Shown: positions 7,183-14,999, numbered from the stretch's first letter. The stretch: 28,613 bases of DNA from RGIG5579 sp045655865 (GCA_045655865.1 JAZOQB010000030.1:1-28613); one strand, 5' to 3'. Numbers and translations are program-made. Notes: generated by a model from the sequence alone, not told the origin.

Positions 7183-8448
7183 TTATTTTGCAAGCAAAAG
7201 GTCAAAGTGTTCCAAGTTTGCGCACAGTTCCTTCAAGAATTTAGCAGCCGGTGCGCCATCGATGGCTCTGTGGTCAAAGGTGAGGGACAGTCCCATGGCA
7301 GGGTAGGTCACGTCACCGTTCGGGGTCTTCTTGATGCGATTTGTGATGGTGCAAACACCCAGAATACCGGTCTGAGGAGGATTGATGACGGGAGTGAAGC
7401 TCTCAATACCCATAGAACCAAGATTGGTTACGGTAAAGCTAGCTCCGGAGAGCTTGTCAGGACTGATCTTTCCACCCTGAGCTTCCGTGATCAAAGCCTT
7501 GGACTGGCAAGACAGCTGGTTAAGGGAAAGAGTTTCGGAAAGCGGCAGAGTGGGAACCAGAAGTCCTCTTTCCGTATCAACGGCGATGCCAAGATTGACA
7601 TGCTTAAAGTAACGAATCTTGTCGTCCAGGAAGTGGGCATTCAGATCCTTGTGATTGAGAAGCGTTCTGGAAACGGCAAAGAGGACAATGTCGTTCAGAG
7701 TGATATTGGCAAGACCGAGAGCCTCAGCGCCATTTTTCAGAGAGGCGCGATAGGCCATGATCCGGGTAGCGTCAAAGGAAGCGTTGAGAGTGAGCTGAGC
7801 AGAGTTAGCAAGGGATGCATGCATAGACTTTGCAATCACCTTTCTCACGTTGGAAAGCTTCACGTCTTCAAATTCCGATGCATCCACCACGGCAGCAGGA
7901 GAAGCAACGGCGGCAACAGCGGGAGTTTCAACAGAAGAAGCACCCTTCAAAAGTCCCTGATCCAAAGCTGCTTGAACATCGCGTTCAATGATTCTTCCCT
8001 CGGGACCGGTGGGAACCACTCGGCTCAGATCTACATCGGTCTTATCTGCCAGCATACGGGCGCGGGGAGAAATCTTCTCGCCGCCAGCCTGGGCGGTAGA
8101 AGCAACGGGTGCGGCAGCAGGAGCTGGAGTCTTGCTCTCTTCTACAGGCGCAACGTCAGAAGACGCAGGAGAAGTCTCCTGTGCGGGTGCAAACTGGGAA
8201 AAATCCTCACCGGGATTTCCGATCACACAAACATTTTCCAGGCAAGGGACATCTTCTCCCTCTTCCCTAAAGATGGCAAGCAAGGTTCCTTCTACCGTTG
8301 CTTCCTCGTCGAAGGAAGATTTATCGGTTTCGTAAGAAAACAGAACGTCACCGACTTTGACCTCGTCTCCGACCTTTTTGCTCCAGGATGTAATGACACA
8401 GCTTTCTACGCTCTGTCCCTGGCGCGGCATGATGACTGCGGTTGCCAT
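7183..8448 (-). CDS. pdhC: Dihydrolipoamide acyltransferase (E2)
   Basis: The 421-residue core of the 2-oxoacid dehydrogenase complex, transferring an acyl group (acetyl if pyruvate) from lipoate to CoA. Order: one lipoyl domain (1-80) with lipoyl Lys43 in ETDKSS; an Ala/Pro-rich linker (85-122); a peripheral subunit-binding domain (about 125-162, KISPRARMLADKTDVDLSRV); a second Ala-rich linker; and the catalytic domain (about 195-421) with FTVTNLGSMGI and the active site DHRAIDG (His393, Asp397). All essential residues are present. RBS TTGGAGG precedes the ATG at 8448. It follows the DeoR-type regulator by 31 nt in the same operon. The acyl specificity cannot be read from the sequence. Confidence 0.94.
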   Translation of the reverse strand: MATAVIMPRQGQSVESCVITSWSKKVGDEVKVGDVLFSYETDKSSFDEEATVEGTLLAIFREEGEDVPCLENVCVIGNPGEDFSQFAPAQETSPASSDVAPVEESKTPAPAAAPVASTAQAGGEKISPRARMLADKTDVDLSRVVPTGPEGRIIERDVQAALDQGLLKGASSVETPAVAAVASPAAVVDASEFEDVKLSNVRKVIAKSMHASLANSAQLTLNASFDATRIMAYRASLKNGAEALGLANITLNDIVLFAVSRTLLNHKDLNAHFLDDKIRYFKHVNLGIAVDTERGLLVPTLPLSETLSLNQLSCQSKALITEAQGGKISPDKLSGASFTVTNLGSMGIESFTPVINPPQTGILGVCTITNRIKKTPNGDVTYPAMGLSLTFDHRAIDGAPAAKFLKELCANLEHFDLLLAK

Positions 8449-8479
8449 AACAACACCTCCAAAAAAAAGTTTCCTAAAA

Positions 8480-9247
8480 TTATTTTGCGATAATCACTTG
8501 GATGCCCTTTTGACGGCAAACCTCCATGATTTCATCGTCCAAGGGTTCGTCCGTCACCACTTTCTGCACCTGATCCAAACTGCAGAAAGTGTAAGGCAAG
8601 CTTTTGCCGATCTTCGAAGAATGGATCAGCATGATGACGCAGCCGGCCTTTTTCACAATGGCGCTCTTCAATTCGCTTTCATTATAGTGACCGCTGGTAA
8701 AGCCGTTTTTCAGAGAAAAACCGGAAGGCGAGATGAAAGCTACGTCAATATTTACTTTATTGATATAATCGACCGCCTGCATTCCGGACAGAGAGAGGTT
8801 ATCCCGGCTCAAAAGGCCTCCCACGATGTTGACCATGATATTATCCCGTTTCACCAGCTCCAAAGCCAAATTGGGATCAGTGGTATTTACCGTCAGCCTG
8901 GTTTTCGGAAGAAGCGGGGCAAGTTGCATCATCGTAGAGCCGGAATCGAAGAAAATGCTTCTTCCTGTCTCAATAAAGCCAGCCGCCGCCTGGGCAATCT
9001 TTTGTTTGGCATAAGTGTTCTCGGTGGAACGGGTGGTAATGCTATCTTCCATAGAGGTCGTGATAAACTTCATGGAACGGGCGCCGCCTCGCACCTTGAT
9101 CACATCTCCCAGACTCTCAAAAAATTCGATGTCTCTTCTCAGCGTCATGCTGGAAACATCGGGGAAACGCTCCTCTAACTCTTTTAAGGAAGTAAAAGGC
9201 TTCGAAATTAAGATCTCACGCACAAGAACTTTTCTCGGATAATTCAT
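8480..9247 (-). CDS. DeoR-family transcriptional regulator
   Basis: A 255-residue repressor-type protein. Residues 5-55 form the DeoR helix-turn-helix (RKVLVREILISKPFTSLKEL, then SSMTLRRDIEFFESLG), with the family's TxRRDI signature. Residues 75-250 form the DeoRC effector domain, which usually binds a phosphorylated metabolite, with FFDSGSTMMQLA as its phosphate-binding motif. ATG at 9247 is chosen over the in-frame GTG at 9262 because that GTG lies inside the GAAAGGAAG ribosome binding site. It is the first gene of the operon with E2, E3 and E1, so it probably regulates it and itself. A palindrome over the -10 (9299-9308) could be its operator. A DeoR-type regulator for a dehydrogenase complex is less usual than Fis-, GntR- or PdhR-type control. 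Confidence 0.88.
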   Translation of the reverse strand: MNYPRKVLVREILISKPFTSLKELEERFPDVSSMTLRRDIEFFESLGDVIKVRGGARSMKFITTSMEDSITTRSTENTYAKQKIAQAAAGFIETGRSIFFDSGSTMMQLAPLLPKTRLTVNTTDPNLALELVKRDNIMVNIVGGLLSRDNLSLSGMQAVDYINKVNIDVAFISPSGFSLKNGFTSGHYNESELKSAIVKKAGCVIMLIHSSKIGKSLPYTFCSLDQVQKVVTDEPLDDEIMEVCRQKGIQVIIAK

Positions 9248-9298
9248 CTTGCTTCCTTTCACGATTTGTGAACTTCAAATGAAAATTTTAACGTCTGT

Positions 9299-9333
9299 TG
9301 TTATAACATAACACTTTTTGTTCTTTTTGTCAA
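9299..9333 (-). promoter_or_regulatory. Promoter of deoR-E2-E3-E1 operon with overlapping palindrome
   Basis: On the minus strand TTGACA (9333-9328), 17 nt, TATGTT (9310-9305), a near-consensus SigA promoter. The perfect palindrome TGTTATAACA (9299-9308) overlaps the -10 and is a natural place for a repressor, possibly the DeoR-type product itself. Confidence 0.75.
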
Positions 9334-9375
9334 TTGAAAAATGGGTGTAATACCATTAATTTTTCGCATAACGAT

Positions 9376-9417
9376 CATAATTTGTCGGATAATAAAATTG
9401 TCGGTATCAATCGACAA
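9376..9417 (+). promoter_or_regulatory. Candidate sporulation -10 and operator-like repeats before the coat genes
   Basis: CATAATTT (9376-9383) fits the SigE/SigK -10 pattern CATAnnnT; no clear -35 was found, so this is tentative. Downstream, TTGTCG (9398-9403) and CGACAA (9412-9417) make an inverted repeat with an 8-nt spacer, and a further TTGTCGG lies at 9382-9388. These repeated TTGTCG boxes look like regulator sites. Confidence 0.35.
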
Positions 9418-9450
9418 ATCCAATGCAAATCACAAGGAAAGGAGCCCATT

Positions 9451-9636
9451 ATGGCCAATCTTACAACCAAAGAACTTTCCGGAATCGAAGATCAACTCAA
9501 ATGTGAGCAGATCGTCATTTCCAAGTGTAGCTACTATGCGCAGAACACGCAAGACGTCGCTTTAAAATCAAAATTTGAAGAAATCGCACAAAAGCACCAA
9601 CAGCACTATGATAAGCTGTACAGTCTTTTGGGATAA
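9451..9636 (+). CDS. Small spore coat-associated protein
   Basis: A 61-residue soluble helical protein. It resembles the small partner found beside CotF-type coat genes in Clostridia, with the shared pattern of EDQLKCEQIVISKCSYYAQ (13-31) followed by EEIAQKHQQHYDKLYSLL (43-60), like one half of a ferritin-like or Coat_F helical hairpin. ATG at 9451 has AAGGAAAGGAG upstream; an in-frame start upstream lies in the repeat region and lacks an RBS. It is followed after 9 nt by the Coat_F gene, so both are one operon, probably made in the mother cell during sporulation. The family assignment rests on pattern and neighbour. Confidence 0.72.
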   Translation: MANLTTKELSGIEDQLKCEQIVISKCSYYAQNTQDVALKSKFEEIAQKHQQHYDKLYSLLG

Positions 9637-9645
9637 GGAGCAAAT

Positions 9646-9924
9646 ATGACAAACTCTAAGTTTTCCGATCAAGATATGATAAACGACGTTCTTTCCACGC
9701 AGAAATTTATCACCAGCGGATACAACAATTCCGCCAACGAGGCCAGCGAGCCTACCGTCAAAAACGCGATGATGTCCATTCTTGACGAAGAGCACGTGAT
9801 CCAGCATCAAATATTTGAAGAAATGCAAAGCCGCGGCTGGTATCCTACCGAGGCGGCTCCCATGGATAAGATCAACCAAGCCAAGGACAAATTTGCGACC
9901 AACTGCCAAAACTGCTACCTTTAA
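9646..9924 (+). CDS. Spore coat protein, CotF family
   Basis: A 92-residue Coat_F-domain protein of the spore coat. Family features seen: SDQDMINDVLSTQKFITSGY (7-26), then SILDEEHVIQHQIFEEMQSR (44-63) and GWYPTEAAP (64-72). The start of the C-terminal tail is charged, and the tail ends NCQNCYL with two Cys that could crosslink. Length is usual for the short clostridial members. RBS is AAGGAG, starting 2 nt before the stop of the preceding small coat gene. A strong terminator follows. Mother-cell sigma control is expected from family knowledge only. Confidence 0.9.
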   Translation: MTNSKFSDQDMINDVLSTQKFITSGYNNSANEASEPTVKNAMMSILDEEHVIQHQIFEEMQSRGWYPTEAAPMDKINQAKDKFATNCQNCYL

Positions 9925-9931
9925 AACAGAT

Positions 9932-9962
9932 AAGGAAGGCACAAAATGTGCCTTCCTTTTTT
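9932..9962 (+). terminator. Intrinsic terminator of the coat operon
   Basis: AAGGAAGGCACA/TGTGCCTTCCTT is a perfect 12-bp stem (9932-9958) with a 3-nt loop, followed by T to 9962. It also sits directly past the stop of the leftward dehydrogenase gene and may serve both. Confidence 0.92.
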
Positions 9963-10690
9963 CAGCTATACATGCCTCCGTTGATACCGATCACCTGGCC
10001 GGTAAGGTTCCGGGCGCCATCCTGGGACAAAAAAAGGGCCAACTGAGCAATTTCGTCAGGATCGGAAAAGCTTCCCGTAGGAATGGATTCAGCCAAAGCT
10101 TCTTTTTCTGACAAAGAAAACTGAGCCATCATATCCGTATCTACAACCCCCGGAGCAATACAGTTCACACGGATCCCGCTGGGTGCCACTTCTTTTGCTA
10201 AAGCCTTGGTAAAACCAATCACTGCCGCTTTGGACGCAGAATAAAGGACCTCCATCGATCCGCCCGTCTGTCCCCAAATCGACGAAACGTTAACAATAAC
10301 TCCTTTTTGGTTTTGGATCATTGACGGAATGAGAGCTTTTGTGAGAAAAAACATACTTTTGAAATTAACGGAAAAGACCCGTTCGAATTCTTCTTCGGTA
10401 GTGTCTTGAAAAAGACCGTAAGAAGAAACGCCGGCGTTATTCACCAACACATCAATAGAGCCCATTTCTTCCTGAACGGTGTTTGCCAGGGAAACAACGT
10501 TCTGGGATTGTGAAAAATCCGCCTGAAAAAGGTGGACTTGGGTGATCTTATTCAGCTCCAGAAAAATTTCTTCTGCCGCTTCCCTATTTTTTTCATAGCA
10601 GATGCCAACGCAAAAACCTCTCTCGGCAAACCGACGTGCCACAGCTCGGCCGATTCCCCGAGAGCCTCCGGTAACAAGAACAGTCTTCAT
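9962..10690 (-). CDS. Short-chain dehydrogenase/reductase, FabG-like
   Basis: A 242-residue NAD(P)-dependent Rossmann oxidoreductase. Seen: cofactor loop TGGSRGIG (7-14), NNAGV, the catalytic Ser of VSSIWG and the YSASK Tyr/Lys pair, and the C-terminal GQVIGINGGMYS typical of 3-oxoacyl-ACP reductases. It could reduce 3-oxoacyl-ACP, but fatty-acid genes are absent here, so another alcohol/ketone substrate is equally possible. Its ATG overlaps the stop of the DivIVA-like gene by 4 nt (ATGA), so translation of the two is coupled. Confidence 0.88.
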   Translation of the reverse strand: MKTVLVTGGSRGIGRAVARRFAERGFCVGICYEKNREAAEEIFLELNKITQVHLFQADFSQSQNVVSLANTVQEEMGSIDVLVNNAGVSSYGLFQDTTEEEFERVFSVNFKSMFFLTKALIPSMIQNQKGVIVNVSSIWGQTGGSMEVLYSASKAAVIGFTKALAKEVAPSGIRVNCIAPGVVDTDMMAQFSLSEKEALAESIPTGSFSDPDEIAQLALFLSQDGARNLTGQVIGINGGMYS

Positions 10691-11349
10691 TCTGCTTGGC
10701 TCAGCTGAGCGAGAAGTTTTTGAAGCTCTTCGCAGTGCTGCAAAAAGCGATGAGCTACCTGTTTCTGTGCGTTCAAGTTTTCAAAAACATGGGAAAAAGA
10801 TAGAGGCTTGCTCACGTTTTCATCGTCGGCTTCAATTTGGAAAGTTTCGGCGCTATCCTCTGTTGCCCGGCCACCTACCATGCCGCTCAGGGCGCTTGCC
10901 AACTGATCAAATTTTTCGGCCTTCTCACGATAGATCTCCCCCTTAGCAACACGGGCCTGCAGAAGTTTGTGCTCCTGTTTCATTTCTTCAAGCCGCTCCC
11001 CGGTCTGATCAACGGAAGCGATAAGCTCCTTATAATCGCTAAAAATCTCTTCTCTCAATTTTGCCGCGTCGACAGATGCGGACAGAAGCGCCTGCTTCTT
11101 TTTTTCCATATCCTGAAAAGAGCGATTCTTTTCTTCCAGAATTTCCATCTCCCGGCGAAGTTCCTCTTCTCTTCGCAAAGCTTCTTCCCGGATCGCGTTG
11201 TTTTCTTTTTGAAGATCCTGCTCAATTTGACGGACCTTCTCTTCAGCCTCCAAAACTTTCTTTTCCCAAATTTTGCTTTGCTTTGAGATAAAGCTGGCTA
11301 CATCCCCCTTGTCAAAGCCAAACATGGAATTTCTGAAAATAGGCTTCAT
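10687..11349 (-). CDS. DivIVA-like coiled-coil protein
   Basis: A 220-residue cytoplasmic protein. The first 25 residues (MKPIFRNSMFGFDKGDVASF) resemble the DivIVA/GpsB membrane-binding start, FxxxxxGYxxxEVDxF. A long charged coiled coil follows (about 30-150, rich in Glu, Lys and Arg), then a less ordered part and a final helix (190-220). DivIVA-type proteins bind curved membranes and organise division or polar sites; that role is an inference here. ATG at 11349 is chosen because GGAG lies 9 nt upstream; the in-frame TTG at 11364 lies inside that site. It has its own promoter (11384-11412) and is coupled to the downstream dehydrogenase gene. Confidence 0.68.
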   Translation of the reverse strand: MKPIFRNSMFGFDKGDVASFISKQSKIWEKKVLEAEEKVRQIEQDLQKENNAIREEALRREEELRREMEILEEKNRSFQDMEKKKQALLSASVDAAKLREEIFSDYKELIASVDQTGERLEEMKQEHKLLQARVAKGEIYREKAEKFDQLASALSGMVGGRATEDSAETFQIEADDENVSKPLSFSHVFENLNAQKQVAHRFLQHCEELQKLLAQLSQAE

Positions 11350-11383
11350 AGTGTTTTTCTCCAATCCTCAATTTTCTAACTTC

Positions 11384-11412
11384 ATTGTATCACAAAAAAT
11401 CCAATTTGTTAA
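11384..11412 (-). promoter_or_regulatory. SigA-type promoter of the DivIVA-like gene operon
   Basis: On the minus strand TTAACA (11412-11407), 17 nt, TACAAT (11389-11384), with a TGA extended -10. Confidence 0.75.
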
Positions 11413-11477
11413 TTCTTTTTTAAAAAAATTCACAAATCCACCAAACCTTCAAAATTTAAATATAATCTGTAAAAAAA

Positions 11478-11558
11478 GTATTAATTAATACACATTCTTA
11501 TATTTCTATGTTACAATGAGCATAGAGGTAATTTTTCTTGATCCATGCTCATTTTTTT
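11478..11558 (+). promoter_or_regulatory. Promoter region of ceramidase-like pair with two dyads
   Basis: TACAAT (11512-11517), with TGT giving an extended -10, is the likely -10; the -35 (TACACA, 11489-11494) is weak. A perfect 14-bp palindrome, GTATTAATTAATAC (11478-11491), ends in that -35, an operator-like position. A second dyad, AATGAGCAT (11515-11523) and ATGCTCATT (11545-11553), spans the start site and runs into T7, like a terminator. Its first arm would lie outside a transcript from this promoter, so operator function is more likely than attenuation. Confidence 0.55.
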
Positions 11559-11592
11559 GCGAATGTTCTCTAAAAACAAGGAGGAACTAACA

Positions 11593-12963
11593 ATGGAAGA
11601 AGCAAACAAACAACTCTACGTAGGATACCATCGTCAGGTAATTACGCCTCCCATGGGAACGAACATTCCCGGATACGGCGCCCTACCAAGACTTGCCACC
11701 GGAATTTCAACCGATTTGTACGTGCAAGCCGTCGCCTTTTCCGATGGTGAAAAAAAGGCAATCCTCTTTAACTGCGATGCGCTAGGCGTTACCAACGACG
11801 GAGCGCAAGTCATTAAAAAAGCAGTGTCCGAGCGCTTTGGCTTGGAAGAGGACGGAGTCTATATTGCCACAACTCACTCCCACACCGCGCTCTTTGTCGC
11901 CAATCCAGACGCCACCAACGACCCACACATGAAAATGGTCTATGGACGAGTCTTGCAGCATTTCTCCGACTGCGCCCAGTTTGCTCTGGAAGATCTTTTG
12001 CCCTGCACCTGTATGAAGATCGCTCGCGGAGAGGCCAAAGGCATCGCTTTTATGAGAAGATATCGGATGAAAGACGGCACCTTCCGTACCAATCCCGGAT
12101 GGGGGCGCGATGACATTGCAGAGCGAGACGGCATTCAAGACGAATCTGTTCAATTGGTCCGTATTGAAAGAGAGGGCGGAAAAGAGATCCTCTTGGTAAA
12201 TTTCGGTACGCATCCGGATACCATCAACTACGAAGGCGGCACCAAAAACAATACCAAATATTGCGCCGACTGGCCCGGTTATGTAGGTGATTTTCTCCGC
12301 AGCGCCATGGAAGATCAAGTAGAAGTCATGTCCATTACCGGTGCCCAGGGAGACTCCAATCATTTCGATTTTTATCAGCCCAAGAAGAACGTTCTCAGAG
12401 GAACCGCTCACGCCAAAATGATGGCACGTGCCATCGCAGGTGAGGTGTTGAAGATCTACGACTGGGCCGCGGAGATCCCCTGCAACAGAATCGACTATGG
12501 CTCTGACATTGCCAGCATTGAAAAAAATCCCTGCGAGCCGTATGAGATCCCTCTTGCAAAAGAGATCGTAAAAGCGGTGAAAGAAGCCGGTTCCTTCGAC
12601 GCCATTCCGGAAGAATTAAAAGCAAAAGGAATGACCCTGATTCGTGCAAACCGAATCGTTAACAATTTGAATCGACCCGACCGGACCGAAGTGCCGGTAT
12701 GGGGACTTCAGATCGGAAACCTTAGCTTCATCGGAATTCCCGGCGAACCTTTCTCGGAAATCGGGATCCGCATCAAAAACGGAAGTCCTATGGATATGAC
12801 AATGGTCACCTGCCGCACCAACGGAAGCTACGGTTACTTCCCCACTGAAGGGACCTATAAAGGCTTTGGTTACGAAAGGGATTACTCTCCCTTCGGGCCA
12901 AATACCGCCCAAGAAATCACCGACGCTTCTCTTCGCATCTTAAACCGCATGAAAAAAATTTAA
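11593..12963 (+). CDS. Neutral/alkaline ceramidase-like metallohydrolase, copy 1
   Basis: A 456-residue protein with the fold signatures of the neutral ceramidase N-terminal domain. ITPPMGTNIPGYG (17-29) opens the domain; TTHSHTA (93-99) and FGTHPD (204-209) supply the likely zinc histidines His97 and His207. GIPGEPFSEIG (381-391) and NGSYGYFPTE (410-419) match the regions giving the Glu and Tyr zinc ligands. The segment equal to the catalytic GDxSPN loop reads GDSNHF (253-258), so the usual nucleophile Ser is not in place. No signal peptide is visible, although classic bacterial ceramidases are secreted. ATG at 11593 has AAGGAGGAAC upstream. Copy 2 follows after 42 nt. The substrate is unknown: ceramide, or another amide or ester. 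Confidence 0.75.
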   Translation: MEEANKQLYVGYHRQVITPPMGTNIPGYGALPRLATGISTDLYVQAVAFSDGEKKAILFNCDALGVTNDGAQVIKKAVSERFGLEEDGVYIATTHSHTALFVANPDATNDPHMKMVYGRVLQHFSDCAQFALEDLLPCTCMKIARGEAKGIAFMRRYRMKDGTFRTNPGWGRDDIAERDGIQDESVQLVRIEREGGKEILLVNFGTHPDTINYEGGTKNNTKYCADWPGYVGDFLRSAMEDQVEVMSITGAQGDSNHFDFYQPKKNVLRGTAHAKMMARAIAGEVLKIYDWAAEIPCNRIDYGSDIASIEKNPCEPYEIPLAKEIVKAVKEAGSFDAIPEELKAKGMTLIRANRIVNNLNRPDRTEVPVWGLQIGNLSFIGIPGEPFSEIGIRIKNGSPMDMTMVTCRTNGSYGYFPTEGTYKGFGYERDYSPFGPNTAQEITDASLRILNRMKKI

Positions 12964-13005
12964 AATCGAGATTTTCGAAAAACACAGAATAAGGAGATTG
13001 GCAAA

Positions 13006-14376
13006 ATGGAAGAAACAAGAAAACTCTTTGTCGGGTATCATCGCCAAATCATCACTCCCCCCATGGGTACCCACATTCCCGGATATGGTTCAAAGCCGCG
13101 TCTGTCCACCGGTATTATTACCGATCTTTATTTGCAAGCCATCGCCTTCTCTGACGGCGAGAAAAAAGCCATTCTTTTCAACTGTGATGCCCTGGGCGTA
13201 ACCAACGACGAAGCACAAATCATTAAGCAAGAGATTGCCAAACGCTTTGACTTAGAGGAGGATGGGGTTTACATTGCAACAACGCACTCCCACACTGCCA
13301 TGTTTGTGGCAAACCAAGACGCCACAAACGACCCACACATGAAGATGGTTTACGGCAGAATCCGTCAGCATTTCTATGATTGTGCGCAGTTCGCTTTTGA
13401 AAATTTGCTCCCTTGCACTTCTATGAAAATTGCTAGGGGCGAGGCCCAAGGCGTTGGATTTCTGCGCAGATACAAAATGAAAGATGGAACCCTTCGCACC
13501 AACCCTCTCTCCGGCGATCCGAATCTGGAAGGTCCCCACGGGATCCAGGACAACTCTGTTCAGTTGGTCCGAATCGAAAGAGAGGGTGGAAAAGAGATCC
13601 TTCTGGTCAACTTCGGCACTCATCCCGACTGCTTGGGCGGCAATAACAAAAATACGAAATACTGCGCCGACTGGCCGGGATACGTGTGCGATTTCCTGAG
13701 AAGCGCCATGGACGACCAGGTGGAGGTGATGACCCTCAACGGTGCCCAAGGCGATTCTGCCTGCGTAAATCGCATGCTCCCGAGAGAACTGGCAAGAAAG
13801 ATGGTCGGATTGCCCAGTGTCAAGAGAATGGCAAGAATCATCACCGGTGAGGTGCTGAAAATCTATGACTGGGCGGTGGAAATCCCCTACACCAGAATCA
13901 GCTATGGCAAAGACTTTGCAAACATTGAAAAGAATCCTTGCGAGCCGGAAGATATTCCCGTTGCCAAAGCCATCGTTGAGGCGGTAAAGGAGTGCGGTTC
14001 CTTTGATGCCATTCCTGAAGATCTAAAATCCTATGGCATGACCCTGCTTCGCGCCAACCGGATCATCAACAATCTCGAAGGTCCCGATCGCTTCGAGATC
14101 CCCGTATGGGGGCTACAGATCGGAAACCTGAGCTTCATCGGGATTCCAGGCGAACCTTTCTCTGAAATCGGCATTCGCATCAAGAAATCCTCCCCGATGG
14201 ATATGACTATGGTCACCTGCCGCACCAACGGAAGCTACGGCTACTTCCCCACCGAGATCGCCTATGAGGGCTATGGCTATGAAAGAGACTACTCTCCTTT
14301 TGGCCCCAACGGCGCCCAAGAGCTTACCGATGCTTCCCTTCGCATTTTAAACAAAATGCAAAAAGGCGAAAACTAA
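13006..14376 (+). CDS. Neutral/alkaline ceramidase-like metallohydrolase, copy 2
   Basis: A tandem paralogue of the preceding gene, exactly the same length (456 residues) and closely similar throughout, so it arose by gene duplication. The same putative zinc ligands are seen: TTHSHTA with His96, FGTHPD with His206, GIPGEPFSEIG, and NGSYGYFPTE. The catalytic-loop equivalent is GDSACV (249-254), again without Ser in the ceramidase position. The copies differ most at 165-185, 208-217 and 250-275 (the loops around the active site), which suggests different substrates. No signal peptide. AAGGAG lies before the ATG; the pair is probably one transcript ending at the hairpin at 14393-14411. Confidence 0.75.
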   Translation: MEETRKLFVGYHRQIITPPMGTHIPGYGSKPRLSTGIITDLYLQAIAFSDGEKKAILFNCDALGVTNDEAQIIKQEIAKRFDLEEDGVYIATTHSHTAMFVANQDATNDPHMKMVYGRIRQHFYDCAQFAFENLLPCTSMKIARGEAQGVGFLRRYKMKDGTLRTNPLSGDPNLEGPHGIQDNSVQLVRIEREGGKEILLVNFGTHPDCLGGNNKNTKYCADWPGYVCDFLRSAMDDQVEVMTLNGAQGDSACVNRMLPRELARKMVGLPSVKRMARIITGEVLKIYDWAVEIPYTRISYGKDFANIEKNPCEPEDIPVAKAIVEAVKECGSFDAIPEDLKSYGMTLLRANRIINNLEGPDRFEIPVWGLQIGNLSFIGIPGEPFSEIGIRIKKSSPMDMTMVTCRTNGSYGYFPTEIAYEGYGYERDYSPFGPNGAQELTDASLRILNKMQKGEN

Positions 14377-14385
14377 TTTACAAAC

Positions 14386-14417
14386 AAAAAAAGAGGCGTC
14401 AGTGACGCCTCTTTTTT
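14386..14417. terminator. Bidirectional intrinsic terminator
   Basis: The stem GAGGCGTCA/TGACGCCTC (14393-14411) is flanked by seven A on the left and six T on the right. It lies between the rightward ceramidase-like gene and the leftward ruvX and can end both transcripts. Confidence 0.92.
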
Positions 14418-14423
14418 CTCATA

Positions 14424-14840
14424 TCAGGAATTGTGAATGTGATCCAAGTAAGATTGCAAAATTAGCTGGGCGGAAAGCGCATCTACCACCGATCCGTGCT
14501 TTCTTCCGCCTCGACCTGCTTCGTATAGAAGAGTATGGGCCTGAACCGTGGTAAATCGCTCATCGAAAGTCTCAACAGGAACAGAAATCTCCTCGCGCAA
14601 AAAATCGAGAAAGACCTGCGTTTTTTCGCAGCGCTCCCCACGATAGCCACCGGCCCTCTCCGGCATTCCAACAACGATCTTCTCCGCCCCTCTCTCCCGT
14701 GCCGTTTTTGCGGCAAGCTCCGCAGCACTTCGAGCGCCTTTGACCTGAATCGTTTCTATACTAACCGCCAGGCGTTCCTCGCGATCACAAATGGCAACGC
14801 CCATTCGTTTATCTCCAAAATCGATTCCTAAAATTACCAT
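14424..14840 (-). CDS. ruvX: Holliday junction resolvase-like / pre-16S rRNA nuclease RuvX (YqgF)
   Basis: A 138-residue RNase H-like nuclease; the E. coli homologue matures the 5' end of 16S rRNA, and a Holliday junction role has also been proposed. Seen: the first acidic strand ILGIDFGDKRMGVAICD (3-19), IVVGMPER, the DERFTT motif and the C-terminal DALSAQLILQSYLD with the second metal-binding Asp. Length matches the family. ATG at 14840 is chosen because GGGAG sits 5 nt upstream; the ATG at 14852 is only part of that sequence. In many Clostridia it follows alaS-related genes; here it stands alone. Confidence 0.92.
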   Translation of the reverse strand: MVILGIDFGDKRMGVAICDREERLAVSIETIQVKGARSAAELAAKTARERGAEKIVVGMPERAGGYRGERCEKTQVFLDFLREEISVPVETFDERFTTVQAHTLLYEAGRGGRKHGSVVDALSAQLILQSYLDHIHNS

Positions 14841-14941
14841 ATCTTCTCCCATCCGACTTTATCATTTTCTCTTAACGATTATACCAAAAGAAATAAGAGA
14901 AAGCAAGATGGAACAAAAAACGTAAAAATTATAAGAAAGCA

Positions 14942-14970
14942 TTGAAAATTTTAACAGAATATGCTATCAT
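14942..14970 (+). promoter_or_regulatory. SigA-type promoter of yajC
   Basis: TTGAAA (14942-14947), 17 nt, TATCAT (14965-14970), 29 nt before the yajC start. Confidence 0.78.
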
Positions 14971-14999
14971 ATCAGAAGAATCTTGAAAGGAGTATTCTT

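Noticed and set aside
5854..8493. Very long open frame of 879 codons on the plus strand
   Set aside because: It lies entirely opposite the E3 and E2 genes, has no family features, and comes from codon bias of the real genes on the other strand.
11515..11558. Transcription attenuator in the leader of the ceramidase-like genes
   Set aside because: The first arm of the stem overlaps the -10 and start site, so a transcript from that promoter would not contain both arms; listed as a dyad instead.
11782..12411. Open frame of 209 codons opposite the first ceramidase-like gene
   Set aside because: A shadow of the coding strand; a similar shadow appears in the second copy because the two genes are duplicates.
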